From Lachnospiraceae bacterium (GTDB lineage Bacteria > Bacillota > Clostridia > Lachnospirales > Lachnospiraceae): 64,000 nt of DNA. The stretch is from positions 39,236 to 103,235 of the forward strand of contig JAIKZQ010000040.1 of the NCBI GenBank assembly GCA_024682075.1, given 5' to 3'. The notes under the pieces were generated by a model that worked only from the letters and a program-made list of their open reading frames with translations, was not told the DNA's origin and did no database searches. Position numbers and translations under genes: made by a program. Of the stretch, positions 36,364-45,883 are shown piece by piece. Every line of letters begins with the position of its first letter. The first letter of the stretch is position 1.

Positions 36364-39300
36364 TCACCTCAGCACTGTGACCCATTCATCCAGCACGCTT
36401 CCCTCAGAAAGCACACCGCACTCCGAAGTCCAGCTGAGTCTTTCATCTCCCCGGAAAGCTGTGATGCTGACATTTATGACATCTCCATCATATTCGAGAG
36501 GCACGGTAAAATCTGTCCTCAGCTCAAGCATGTATCCCGGTGCATCGATTTCCACCACCGTCACTTCAGTGTTTTCAAGCCCATCCGGCATATAACCACC
36601 TGCCACATACAGAACATCATATGTGCCGAGCATCGCGCTTTCGAACGATACCAGCACGGCATCGGGATATCCCCACACATATGACATCACATAGCCGCTC
36701 TCTCCTCTTTTGATGGCAGGCTCACCTTCCTCTCCAAACAGCGGTCCGCTTATCTCATCAAGACACCGGACAATCTTCCCCTTGATGTCCAGCTCTGTGA
36801 TGTGTTCGGAACTTTCCGTCGACATATTTCCGACATTATCCTCCGCAGTTACATATATCACGAACTTTCCGTTAAAAAGCATGTTTTCAAATGATGGTAC
36901 CGGACTGTCTTCATCTATCTTAAGCTCAGTTATGAAATGATCACCCACGCTGACGAATTCACCCTCAAGTCCGTTATCAATATTCACGATCTTAACGGTA
37001 AAATTCCCTTTGAGCCCTGCTCCCTCATCAGAGACATAAAGATCCACCGTCACGCTTTCATTTCTCCTGTCGATAACGCATTCCGAAGCGACATTGGATA
37101 TATCGCATTCAGAGAGCGTGACATATTCTCCTCCGTTTACACTGACCATGCAGACAGGTGCAGAAGAATCCCCAACAAGTGTAATTCCGTTCAGCACATC
37201 CTCATCCGGGTTACTTCGCACGATATCATCTCCCATGAACAATACCGAAGAGTTGCCTGAACAAGTGGCGGAAGCTGAAGGATATATGAATAGCTCTTCT
37301 TCGGACGAAACCGCGAATTCCTCAGTCAGGCTGAGTACTCTTGCATGCTCCGTTCTCACGGCTTCAATTGTCCGGACCGGTGACAACATAAAATCTGCCG
37401 TCCTTACAAAGTCAGTGATCGTCACTTCGCTTTCAGGAAGTGATGCATCACTCTTTTCCGCTTCAGAAAAAGCATATTCACTCGCAGAAGACATAAAATA
37501 CGCCGTGTCGATCTGATACAGGTCTGATGCATATCCGTCGATATATGCCGAATATTCCAGTGAAAAAGCCGTCTGCGAATCTGCCCTGACATAATAGACA
37601 TCCGGCCTGTCGGGAGAAACATACACATTATCGGACAAAAGCACAGAGAGCTTTTCGGTACGCAGCGGATAAGGGACCGCAGCGTGCTTTCCGTCTATTG
37701 CAACATTAACCGCTTCGCTCAGGTTTCCCGCCCTGTCTTCGGCCACAAGATGCAGATACCTGTCTGTACCGTCCGGCGCAAAGGAAAAGCCGTGACATAC
37801 CCTGTCTGACGCATCAACGCTTTCATACCAGCTCACAAAATCAGCATCCCGGGAAGTGCCCGACAAACCGGACCAGCTGCTCATCACCGGAGTGCCATAT
37901 CTAAGGATATACTGATCGTCCCTTACATCGGTAGAATCCACTACATAGTAATATCTGTATATCCCCGTAGTTATAAGCAGTCTCTCCGTATTTGTCTGAG
38001 CATATGCATCCGATCCGGAAATGACATTCGCTGAATTATACGCCCTGGCCATAAAGTTATATGCAGTACCGTTATCATTCGGCATATCCCAGGATATCTC
38101 AGCAATCCTGCTTACGGTATCCAGTTCATAGCCGATGCTTCTTACAGGATCCGGACTTGCCGCATCCGGCGAAAGGCATATGACGGAATCCGAATTATAA
38201 TATCTGACAGCAGGAAATCCAACTATGCAGTAACCGTTGCCCGCAGGATCGTCAGCGGGATATTCGCAGTAGGCATGCGTCACGACTCTGTGACCGCTGT
38301 AAAGAATATTCCCAGGCATGAATTCCGTAGCTCTCCCGGAAGGATCACGGCCGGTGATGCTTATGTTGCAGGTAATGACAGCCCTTCCGTTTCCTGAGTT
38401 TTCACCGTTTCTCATCGAGCCGTTTCGAACACCGCCGATGTATCCGCTGCCACCTGCACCGCCGCACCCGTATGAGTCCGTGTCTGCAGCTCCTCCTCCG
38501 CCGCCGTACCAGCCGCCTCCGCCTCCGCCATTCATGATGAAGCCAAAGTCACCCGTTTCCTCGTTATATGAATATCCGTTTCCTCCATATCCGAAACCGC
38601 CTCTTCCTCTTCCGGAACTGCTGCCGGTTCCGGGAGACGTCTGCGTTCCTCCCCTTGCGGTAGCCTCGCCTCCGGGCCAGGGCGATATGCCGTTTCCGCC
38701 GCTGTTTCCCCCGCCTGCTCCGGCCGTGGAATTCGCACCGGCAGCACCTCCTCCGCCTCCGGCGACTATATACACCTTATCTTTCTTTCCCGATAAAGTA
38801 GACAATTGCCCGCTCACCGAAGCTATATGCGTGGCACCGCCACCGTTTCCGCCTCTTGCCCCGTACATGCTGCTTCCGCCGCTGCCTCCACCGTTATAAC
38901 CGTTTGTTCCTCCGACACATATATACAGAACGCTTCCGGCCTGAAGATGAACCGTGCCTGCAGCATAACCTCCGCGACCTGCCGCGGCACCTCCTTCAAC
39001 TCCGGCTTTCCCCGATGCTCCCCAGACTTTCAGTGTGTAGTCGCCCTCCGCTGATGCGGTGAATGTCTGCATTGAACCGGTATAGTTAAACGTCCTGGAT
39101 ACATTGAGCGTAAATGATGCCCCTTTTCCGCCGGATGATGACATCACCACATTCCCGTTAATGCTGATATATGAGCCTTCACCGCCGCCACAGGTAACAG
39201 AACCCGATGAGCTTGTCACATTTCCTGCGGCTCCGGTGTATATCTCAACCGTATCTCCTTCATTCAGAAAAAAGCTGCATTCGGAATATTCGCCATCTTC

Positions 39301-41241
39301 TCCCGAATATCTGTCATAGGACGCACCTCTTGCTCCCCACAGTTCAAATGAATATATTCCCGTACGGCTGACCTGAAAAGACGTATATTCCCGCGGAGAT
39401 GAATAAGTGACAGCAGTGTCATTTGATGGGGTGATCCCGGTTTCGCATACTGCCTCCTCAAAAACCATGGGATATACATCGGGGGATATGAAATATCTGA
39501 AAATGTCGTTTCCCGTAAATTCGGGTATTGTAAGCCTTGTCAGTCCGGAATATCTGTCTTCACCGAAATCCTCATTTCCCATATAATCCGGCTCAGCCAC
39601 AAGACTTATCCCCGTAAACGATGCATAGAGCACAGTATCATGCCCCGGCATGAAAAGGTCTCCCTCACCACCCGCAAAATGAGATTCACTCATGTCAGGA
39701 TCCGTGTACCATCCGTCAAACACCATGCCCGGACAGTATGCTCCGGGAAGCAGCACCGTTGTGCTTCGCCACAGGGCAGTAATATGATCGATATTTCCGT
39801 CGATCACGGAAGAGTGCAGATATGTGAGTTTTCCGTCAGACAAAAGCTCCGTGATCTCTCCGGACAGACTTCCTGTCACTTCAAAGCCATGAGGATCGGA
39901 GACCAAAACATTCCTTCCGCCCGGATCATCACTTTCAAAGATCCATCCCGATAATTCACACTCCGAATAGACCGCATCTGCAGAGCTTCCCTCCATCGCA
40001 TTCAGTGTGACTTTATATCCAAAAGGTGCATCAAGCAGAAATGGATCCACAAAGGTTTCATAATGATATCCTCTCTCAAAGCTGTTCAGTTCAGATACGG
40101 ATTCTCCATTCTCAACTCCGTGATATGATCCCGCATTTCCGTTAAAGCTCCCTCCCGATATGCAAAGCACGGAATCACATCTCGTCCAGCATGCATAAAG
40201 GGTTATCACCTGATCATCGGATCCTTCACCCGAATCACCCAGTCTCACGAAATGATCCTCTATTTCCGATACATCTTCCATATCCGAAAAGAGGACCGGC
40301 CCGTCAGGGGATTCGCTCCACCCCGAAAAGATAAACCCGGGATTGATGAATTCATTCTTCCTGAGAGCCTCTTCTCTTTCGACCTCATGTCCCTCGTATA
40401 TGCTCTCACCGCCGTAATAGAACACGGAAGCATCCATCTCCCCGATGTCTGCCCCATTGCCGTCATAGACGACGTTATACCGGTTACAGGATATGAAACA
40501 TTCGCATTCGTGTCTTCTCAGGGCCACATCATTTTCAAGATTGTCACCGTCCACCGGACATATGAACATATAATCCACCGGATATCTGAAAGAGAATTCT
40601 CCGCTTCCCGCAAAGATATATCCGATCCTTGAAACGCAGTCTGCACTCGTATATACATATCCGGTGAGCGGACGGCCGCAATCAGCACAATATGCGATCC
40701 ATCCCGAATCATAATCCTCCCCGCACATATGATTTGACAAGCCGCTCACCCCATAGTATTCATGATCCCTGCATGCAGCAAAAGGCCCGTGAACGCACTC
40801 CGCATCACGATGCATCAGCACCCATCTCCCGACGGGAATAACGCTGTTTTCTATGGGCTGCGCATAGTAATGGTGGCCGGGCTGCAGTTCACCGTTTAAT
40901 TCTTTTCGCGAGATCACCCCCGAAGGGATCACCTCAGTCCCTTCGATCCCGCGGTATATGCTCTGTCCGCCGGCGTAGATATATGCACCGTTTGCGGTAA
41001 GTGCATAACCTCCGGGATGTATCGTCGTCCAGGCGATCCCTTCATTTCCTTCGTAGAACCTGATATACGGATTATTCATATAATCCCCGAGCACACTCTG
41101 CGGAGAAGGCAGCTGCGCAGCTCTCACGCTTTTCCCTCCGCAAACGGATGCCGCAAACATGATCAGCGTCATTAAAAGCACAAGCAAAACCAGCCTTTCG
41201 AGATACATTTTTTTCCGCATTCTTCCGATCGTTTTTTCCAA
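36364..41241 (-). CDS. Giant secreted glycine-rich surface protein
   Basis: A 1625-residue exported protein starting at TTG, eight bases after GGAGG; the first ATG is seven codons further and too far from the SD. Signal peptide about 8-42. Then: a Cys-rich module (about 135-260, with YCADCGRPL and HECECFISC); InlB/Listeria-Bacteroides-type repeats (NVVYDGNGA, FSGWSES, FDGWYTD); two Gly-rich domains (about 620-740 and 745-970) matching the pattern EGDYTLKVWGASG...VYIVAGGGGG...GGSGYIGG of the Pfam Gly_rich family, related to the ALK/LTK glycine-rich domain; and about 600 residues of Ig-like and other beta-domains. No LPXTG or C-terminal membrane segment. Likely a surface adhesin or matrix protein. 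Confidence 0.85.
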   Translation of the reverse strand: MEKTIGRMRKKMYLERLVLLVLLMTLIMFAASVCGGKSVRAAQLPSPQSVLGDYMNNPYIRFYEGNEGIAWTTIHPGGYALTANGAYIYAGGQSIYRGIEGTEVIPSGVISRKELNGELQPGHHYYAQPIENSVIPVGRWVLMHRDAECVHGPFAACRDHEYYGVSGLSNHMCGEDYDSGWIAYCADCGRPLTGYVYTSADCVSRIGYIFAGSGEFSFRYPVDYMFICPVDGDNLENDVALRRHECECFISCNRYNVVYDGNGADIGEMDASVFYYGGESIYEGHEVEREEALRKNEFINPGFIFSGWSESPDGPVLFSDMEDVSEIEDHFVRLGDSGEGSDDQVITLYACWTRCDSVLCISGGSFNGNAGSYHGVENGESVSELNSFERGYHYETFVDPFLLDAPFGYKVTLNAMEGSSADAVYSECELSGWIFESDDPGGRNVLVSDPHGFEVTGSLSGEITELLSDGKLTYLHSSVIDGNIDHITALWRSTTVLLPGAYCPGMVFDGWYTDPDMSESHFAGGEGDLFMPGHDTVLYASFTGISLVAEPDYMGNEDFGEDRYSGLTRLTIPEFTGNDIFRYFISPDVYPMVFEEAVCETGITPSNDTAVTYSSPREYTSFQVSRTGIYSFELWGARGASYDRYSGEDGEYSECSFFLNEGDTVEIYTGAAGNVTSSSGSVTCGGGEGSYISINGNVVMSSSGGKGASFTLNVSRTFNYTGSMQTFTASAEGDYTLKVWGASGKAGVEGGAAAGRGGYAAGTVHLQAGSVLYICVGGTNGYNGGGSGGSSMYGARGGNGGGATHIASVSGQLSTLSGKKDKVYIVAGGGGGAAGANSTAGAGGGNSGGNGISPWPGGEATARGGTQTSPGTGSSSGRGRGGFGYGGNGYSYNEETGDFGFIMNGGGGGGWYGGGGGAADTDSYGCGGAGGSGYIGGVRNGSMRNGENSGNGRAVITCNISITGRDPSGRATEFMPGNILYSGHRVVTHAYCEYPADDPAGNGYCIVGFPAVRYYNSDSVICLSPDAASPDPVRSIGYELDTVSRIAEISWDMPNDNGTAYNFMARAYNSANVISGSDAYAQTNTERLLITTGIYRYYYVVDSTDVRDDQYILRYGTPVMSSWSGLSGTSRDADFVSWYESVDASDRVCHGFSFAPDGTDRYLHLVAEDRAGNLSEAVNVAIDGKHAAVPYPLRTEKLSVLLSDNVYVSPDRPDVYYVRADSQTAFSLEYSAYIDGYASDLYQIDTAYFMSSASEYAFSEAEKSDASLPESEVTITDFVRTADFMLSPVRTIEAVRTEHARVLSLTEEFAVSSEEELFIYPSASATCSGNSSVLFMGDDIVRSNPDEDVLNGITLVGDSSAPVCMVSVNGGEYVTLSECDISNVASECVIDRRNESVTVDLYVSDEGAGLKGNFTVKIVNIDNGLEGEFVSVGDHFITELKIDEDSPVPSFENMLFNGKFVIYVTAEDNVGNMSTESSEHITELDIKGKIVRCLDEISGPLFGEEGEPAIKRGESGYVMSYVWGYPDAVLVSFESAMLGTYDVLYVAGGYMPDGLENTEVTVVEIDAPGYMLELRTDFTVPLEYDGDVINVSITAFRGDERLSWTSECGVLSEGSVLDEWVTVLR

Positions 41242-41245
41242 TCTG

Positions 41246-41302
41246 TCACCTCCGTTTTGAAATAAAAAAAGAGACCGATGTCTCTTCTTTGCGAAAAGAC
41301 AT
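41246..41302 (-). CDS. Possible 18-residue leader peptide ahead of the giant surface protein
   Basis: ATG preceded by AAGGAG (4-base spacing) encodes MSFRKEETSVSFFISKRR, and its stop codon TGA overlaps the GGAGGTGA ribosome-binding site of the giant gene. The frame runs through the hairpin at 41269-41286. Layout resembles a leader peptide for translation-coupled attenuation. It is short enough to be chance. Confidence 0.35.
   Translation of the reverse strand: MSFRKEETSVSFFISKRR
41269..41286 (-). terminator. Terminator/attenuator between dapL and the giant surface protein gene
   Basis: A 7-bp stem AAGAGAC/GTCTCTT with a 4-base loop, then seven U on the minus strand. An overlapping 10-bp alternative stem (ATGTCTTTTC with GAAGAGACAT, 41302-41293 with 41287-41278 in minus order) would prevent it from forming, so it may be conditional. 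Confidence 0.75.
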
Positions 41303-41380
41303 TAGTCTCCTTATTTGACGTTTTTGCTTTTGATATACGCTCCGGAAAGCTGCCGCTTTCCTGTCGTGGACAGAACTATA

Positions 41381-42595
41381 TCACAGTTTTTTTATTCTTT
41401 CAATAGCCTCGAGAGTATTCTCATAGCTTCCGAATGCTGTAAGCCTGAAGAAGTGCTCTCCGCTGGGACCGAAGCCCGATCCGGGTGTTCCCACAACATG
41501 AGCTTTATCAAGAAGATGATCAAAGAATTCCCAGCTGGTCATTCCATCAGGTGCCTTAAGCCAGATGTAAGGAGCATTTACTCCTCCGGAAACATCATAG
41601 CCCGCACTTTTAAGTCCCTGATAGATCACCTTTGCATTGTTCATGTAATAGGCAACCTGTTCCTTGAGCTGCTGTCTTCCTGCTTCGGAATAAACAGCCT
41701 CGCCTGCTCTTTGGATGATGTAGGGTGCTCCGTTATACTTGGTACCGTGACGTCTTGCCCAGAGAGGATGAAGAGGAGTATCTCCGGCCTTAAGATCCTT
41801 GGGAATGACGGTGAATCCGAGTCTTACGCCGGTAAAGCCTGCATTCTTGGAAAACGATCTGAACTCGATGGCACAGGTCCTTGCTCCTTCACATTCATAA
41901 ATGCTGTGAGGGATATTGTCCTCGGAGATATATGCCTCGTAAGCCGCATCATAGAGAATGATCGCACCGACCTTATTCGCATAATCAACCCATACCTGAA
42001 GCTGGTCTTTGGTGATTGCGGAACCTGTCGGATTGTTGGGGAAGCACAGGTAGATGAGATCGGGAGTCTCGGAAGGAAGTTCAGGTGCAAACCCGTTCTC
42101 CTCAAGGCAGGGCATATAGATCACATCGGACCATACTTCACTCTTTGGATCATAGGTTCCCGTTCTTCCGGCCATTACGTTGGAATCCACATATACGGGA
42201 TACACAGGATCGCAGACCGCGATCTTATTGTCGGTTGAAAAGATCTCCTGAATATTAGCGCAGTCGGACTTTGCACCATCCGATACAAATATCTCATCAG
42301 CCAAGATGTCGCAGCCTCTCTTCTTGTAATCGGTATCTGAGATCACATTTCTCAGGAATTCATATCCGAGATCGGGAGCATATCCCCTGAAAGTATCTTT
42401 GTCGGCCATCTCATCGACTGCCTTGTGCAGCGCATCGATTATAGCCGGAGCAAGAGGCTGTGTGACATCGCCGATGCCAAGTCTTATGATCTTCGCATCA
42501 GGATTGGCCTCCTGGTATTCCCTGACTTTTTTTCCGATGGTGGAAAACAGATAACTTCCGGGAAGTTTCAGATAATTGTCATTTGCTTTTGCCAT
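41381..42595 (-). CDS. dapL: LL-diaminopimelate aminotransferase
   Basis: A 404-residue PLP aminotransferase that makes LL-diaminopimelate directly from tetrahydrodipicolinate for lysine and peptidoglycan. The PLP Lys is in SFSKNAGFTGVRLGF; upstream are the cofactor-binding CDPVYPVYVDSN, FPNNPTGSA and LYDAAYEAYI segments characteristic of DapL. Length matches the family (about 400-410). Last gene of the tightly packed 46891-41381 operon, 24 bases after hslO, and followed by a terminator. Confidence 0.96.
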   Translation of the reverse strand: MAKANDNYLKLPGSYLFSTIGKKVREYQEANPDAKIIRLGIGDVTQPLAPAIIDALHKAVDEMADKDTFRGYAPDLGYEFLRNVISDTDYKKRGCDILADEIFVSDGAKSDCANIQEIFSTDNKIAVCDPVYPVYVDSNVMAGRTGTYDPKSEVWSDVIYMPCLEENGFAPELPSETPDLIYLCFPNNPTGSAITKDQLQVWVDYANKVGAIILYDAAYEAYISEDNIPHSIYECEGARTCAIEFRSFSKNAGFTGVRLGFTVIPKDLKAGDTPLHPLWARRHGTKYNGAPYIIQRAGEAVYSEAGRQQLKEQVAYYMNNAKVIYQGLKSAGYDVSGGVNAPYIWLKAPDGMTSWEFFDHLLDKAHVVGTPGSGFGPSGEHFFRLTAFGSYENTLEAIERIKKL

Positions 42596-42619
42596 TTTGA
42601 TTCTCCTTATGTTCTTCGC

Positions 42620-43528
42620 TTACTGCGATAATTCCCTGCTCTTTTTCAGGATCTCCTTCAGTTGCCCGGGACCGAATACGTAATCCTTCTCGCAAAAATC
42701 ACAGTGGATCTCCGCATCCTTGTTTTCCTTGATCAAAGCAACTATCTCTTTTTCACCGAGACTTATGAGCGCACGCTCGACTCTTTCTCTCGAACAGTCA
42801 CATTTATACGCGGTATCATAGCTTTCGTGGAAATGAATATCAAGACCTTTCAGGACCTCACCGATCATATCCTCGGGAGTAAGACCCGCATCAAGCATTT
42901 CCGTCACGCTTTTAAGGTTCCTGAGATTCTCCTCAATGACGGAGATGACCTCATCGCCCGCATCGGGCATGAGCTGGACTATGAATCCTCCCGCACACCT
43001 TACCGTGTTATCCCGGTTCATGAGTACACCGAGCCCAACGGACGAAGGAGTCTGTTCCGATGCTGCAAAATAATAAGTCATGTCCTCCGCGATCTCGCCC
43101 GTCTGAAGAGGTATCCTTCCGACATACGGCTCTTTCAGGCCCAGGTCCTTGACCACGATAAGATCACCGTTTCCGATAGCTCCGGAGACATTGAGATGCC
43201 CGTTCGATCTGGCGGGAACGATCACATCAGGCACGGGAGTATAGCTCTTAACATTTCCGTGAGAGTCCGCGCATACAGTTACACCCTGTGAAGGTCCGTC
43301 GGACTTGATCTGGATCGTCAGCTTATCCCTGTCACCCTTCATCATTATACTCATCATCGCCGCGGCGGACATCAGTCTTCCGAGTGCCGCGCTCATGACG
43401 GGGCTGGTGTTGTGGAGCCTTCTGGATTCCTCCGCCATGTTAAGAGTGGTACATGCAAATGCCCTTATGTGAGCGTCAGCCGCAGTTGCGGTCACGATAT
43501 AATCTTTTAAACATTTCTCGTTAAGCAT
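42620..43528 (-). CDS. hslO: Redox-regulated chaperone Hsp33
   Basis: A 302-residue cytoplasmic holdase that becomes active on oxidation. The C-terminal zinc centre has the standard CxC (CDCSRERVE, about residue 240) and CxxC (HCDFCEKDY, about 273) motifs, both complete, so redox control should be intact. Its ATG overlaps the stop of the methyltransferase gene by one base (TAATG), showing translational coupling. Confidence 0.95.
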   Translation of the reverse strand: MLNEKCLKDYIVTATAADAHIRAFACTTLNMAEESRRLHNTSPVMSAALGRLMSAAAMMSIMMKGDRDKLTIQIKSDGPSQGVTVCADSHGNVKSYTPVPDVIVPARSNGHLNVSGAIGNGDLIVVKDLGLKEPYVGRIPLQTGEIAEDMTYYFAASEQTPSSVGLGVLMNRDNTVRCAGGFIVQLMPDAGDEVISVIEENLRNLKSVTEMLDAGLTPEDMIGEVLKGLDIHFHESYDTAYKCDCSRERVERALISLGEKEIVALIKENKDAEIHCDFCEKDYVFGPGQLKEILKKSRELSQ

Positions 43529-44346
43529 TATTTTAAGTCTTCATCTGCCGGCTTTCTGAGCACGGCATATAGCCTTTCGGTCTCGGGATTAACCTCACTG
43601 CCGGTATCCGAATCGGAGATCAGAACTATCTCAAGTCCGCTGCGCAGGGCAAGGTTTTCTATGTCTTCTTTTTCAATGCCGCGCTGGAGATGCGTCTCCT
43701 CGGCACGCTCATACAGGCCATCCTCTCTTTTTATAAAAAGAGTAAGATCACACTCATTGACATTTTCTTCTTCGTCGTAGTAGTTATCCCATATGAACGA
43801 TACATCTTCTCCCGCTTCGGCGATCGTGGATTCACCGATGGATTCCCTGTACTTAAATGACGTATTGCAGTCAAAAATAAAGATCCCGCCGGGATACAGG
43901 AAGTTGGACACTCCGTCAAATGCGGACTGAAGCTCTTCATCCGAAAGAAGATAGTTCAGGCTGTCACATACACATATCGCGGTTCCTATTGTCGAATAAA
44001 GATCGAGCTCGCATATATCCTGATTCAGATACATGATCCCCCGTCCCTCATCGGATTCATAAGCTCTCGTCAGCATCTCGGAAGAGATATCTATGCCGAA
44101 CACATCGTAGCCTTTATCAAAGAGTTTTCTCGTCACGATGCCGGTTCCACAGGCAAGATCGGCAACAAGATCCCTTTCGCTCGCAAGCACTTCTTCTACT
44201 TCGGAAGCGGGTTTTTCCCTGTTTTCATTTGTCCTTGTGACGCCGTATCTCCTGATGTCGCGGTCTATCCTTTCGCACCAGTCGTCGTAAGGCACATCCG
44301 CCATCAGTTCATCATATACGCCGGCAAAAGCCTGATAAGAATCCAA
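43528..44346 (-). CDS. Class I SAM-dependent methyltransferase
   Basis: A 272-residue Rossmann methyltransferase. Motif I is VADLACGTGIVT, followed by the acidic residue in FGIDIS and the ICVCDSLNYLL segment near motif IV. I place the start at TTG 44346, five bases after GGAGG and one base after the upstream stop, giving an N-terminus DSYQAFAGVYDELM that matches the usual start of this family; the in-frame TTG at 44364 has a worse SD. Substrate unknown. Relatives are often encoded next to hslO in clostridia. Confidence 0.88.
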   Translation of the reverse strand: MDSYQAFAGVYDELMADVPYDDWCERIDRDIRRYGVTRTNENREKPASEVEEVLASERDLVADLACGTGIVTRKLFDKGYDVFGIDISSEMLTRAYESDEGRGIMYLNQDICELDLYSTIGTAICVCDSLNYLLSDEELQSAFDGVSNFLYPGGIFIFDCNTSFKYRESIGESTIAEAGEDVSFIWDNYYDEEENVNECDLTLFIKREDGLYERAEETHLQRGIEKEDIENLALRSGLEIVLISDSDTGSEVNPETERLYAVLRKPADEDLK

Positions 44347-44347
44347 A

Positions 44348-44821
44348 TCAGCCTCCGATTCCAAGGATGCCCAAGACTCCTGCGGTACCGAGTCCCATTA
44401 TCGTTCCGGCGAGAACAACACCTGCAACGACCGCAAGAACGCTTTTCTTGAAATCCATGTCAAGAATGCTTGCGGCAAGAGTTCCGGTCCATGCACCGGT
44501 TCCGGGGAGAGGGATTCCGACAAAAAGGAAAAGTGCCCAGTAAAGTCCGCGTCCGGCCTTGCTCTGAAGCTTCTCTCCGCCTTTATGTCCCTTGTCCAGA
44601 CAAAACGTGAAGAACTTTCCGATCACTTTCTTATCCTTGCCCCATTCAAGTACTTTTCTTGCAAAGAAGAAGATAACGGGAACGGGAAGCATGTTACCGA
44701 TGATACATACGGGATAAAGGACCAGGGGATCAAGTCCGCGTGCAAGTCCGATGGGAACGGCAACCCTGAGTTCGATGAGAGGAACCATCGAGATAAAAAA
44801 ACAAATTAAATAATCGATCAT
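44348..44821 (-). CDS. Small multidrug export family membrane protein
   Basis: A 157-residue polytopic membrane protein with about four helices. The segments PLIELRVAVPIGLARG and VGIPLPGTGAWTGTLAA are the internal repeats typical of the COG2426 (Sm_multidrug_ex) family. Despite the family name, substrates are mostly unknown. ATG overlaps the hisC stop (ATGA), so translation is coupled. Confidence 0.88.
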   Translation of the reverse strand: MIDYLICFFISMVPLIELRVAVPIGLARGLDPLVLYPVCIIGNMLPVPVIFFFARKVLEWGKDKKVIGKFFTFCLDKGHKGGEKLQSKAGRGLYWALFLFVGIPLPGTGAWTGTLAASILDMDFKKSVLAVVAGVVLAGTIMGLGTAGVLGILGIGG

Positions 44822-45873
44822 TTCACAATCTCCTTAAGATTTCTGACAAGTATGTCACATTCTTCATCGGTGCCCACCGTTATCCTGAGATAATCACTGA
44901 TACGGGGCTTGTTCCAGTATCTGACATAGATATTTCGCTTTCTCAGTTCGGTGAAGATATGCTCTGCAGGAACAGATTCATGTTTTGCAAAGATGAAGTT
45001 GGTCTTGGAATCCTGAAATTCAAAGCCCAGCTCTTTAAGGTCTTCCTTGAGTTTCTCTCTGGTCTTTACTATCTTCTCACAGGTATTCCTGAAATATTCG
45101 TCATCTTTCACAGCCTCCACGCCGAGTGCAAGGGTAAGGGAGGTCATGGTATAGGAATTATATGAATACTTTACGTCGTTAAGGTACTTGATCATCGTCT
45201 CCGAGCCGATGGCAAATCCGATCCTCAGTCCGGCCATGGATCTGGATTTACTGAAGGTCTGTATGACAAGAAGATTGTCATACTCATCAAGAAGGCTCAG
45301 CGTGCTTTCCGCACCGAAATCAACATATGCCTCGTCAACGATGCATACCACATCACGGTTTGCATCAAGGATCTGTCTTATGCCGTCAAGTCCCATGAAC
45401 ACACCGGTAGGAGCATTGGGATTGGCTATGACAACTCCTCCGTTTTCAGCCTTATAATCCTCCGGGCGGATCCTGAACTCTTCATCAAGCGGAATCTGCT
45501 TGTAAGGGATCTTAAAAAGTTCTGCCCACACATCATAGAAAGAATACGTTATATCCGGGAAAAGAATGCTCTTTTCGGAGTTAAAAAACGTAAGAAAAGC
45601 CATCGCAAGAACGTCATCGGAACCCACTCCGACAAAAACCTGCGAAGGCTTTACATTATACTTTTCGGCCAGCACGTTCACCAGTGGTGAACATGTCGCA
45701 TCCGGATATTTTCTTAAAAGCGAAATGTCGTATTCCTTTAAGATTTCCTCCACGCCCGGTGCGGGAGGATAAGGATTCTCATTGGTGTTGAGCTTGATAA
45801 GTCTTGCTGACGCCGAGGGCTGCTCGCCCGGAACATAAGGTACTACTTTTCTGACATTTGATTCCCAGTTCAT
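44818..45873 (-). CDS. hisC: Histidinol-phosphate aminotransferase
   Basis: A 351-residue PLP aminotransferase that converts imidazole acetol phosphate to histidinol phosphate. Landmarks: KLNTNENPYPP at the N-terminus, ANPNAPTG, IVDEAYVDF and the PLP Lys in TFSKSRSMAGLRIGF. Start chosen at the ATG seven bases after AGGA; the in-frame extension to 45912 overlaps the upstream gene and is not conserved in kind. No other his gene is nearby, so the gene is separated from the histidine operon and may serve other aromatic or imidazole substrates as well. Confidence 0.92.
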   Translation of the reverse strand: MNWESNVRKVVPYVPGEQPSASARLIKLNTNENPYPPAPGVEEILKEYDISLLRKYPDATCSPLVNVLAEKYNVKPSQVFVGVGSDDVLAMAFLTFFNSEKSILFPDITYSFYDVWAELFKIPYKQIPLDEEFRIRPEDYKAENGGVVIANPNAPTGVFMGLDGIRQILDANRDVVCIVDEAYVDFGAESTLSLLDEYDNLLVIQTFSKSRSMAGLRIGFAIGSETMIKYLNDVKYSYNSYTMTSLTLALGVEAVKDDEYFRNTCEKIVKTREKLKEDLKELGFEFQDSKTNFIFAKHESVPAEHIFTELRKRNIYVRYWNKPRISDYLRITVGTDEECDILVRNLKEIVK

Positions 45874-45883
45874 TGTTTTTCCT

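Noticed and set aside
38318..38899. Pro-rich open frame on the plus strand
   Set aside because: Complement of the glycine-rich domain of the giant surface protein; Gly codons read as Pro on the other strand.
41315..42238. 307-codon open frame on the plus strand
   Set aside because: Antisense to dapL, whose PLP-binding motifs are intact.
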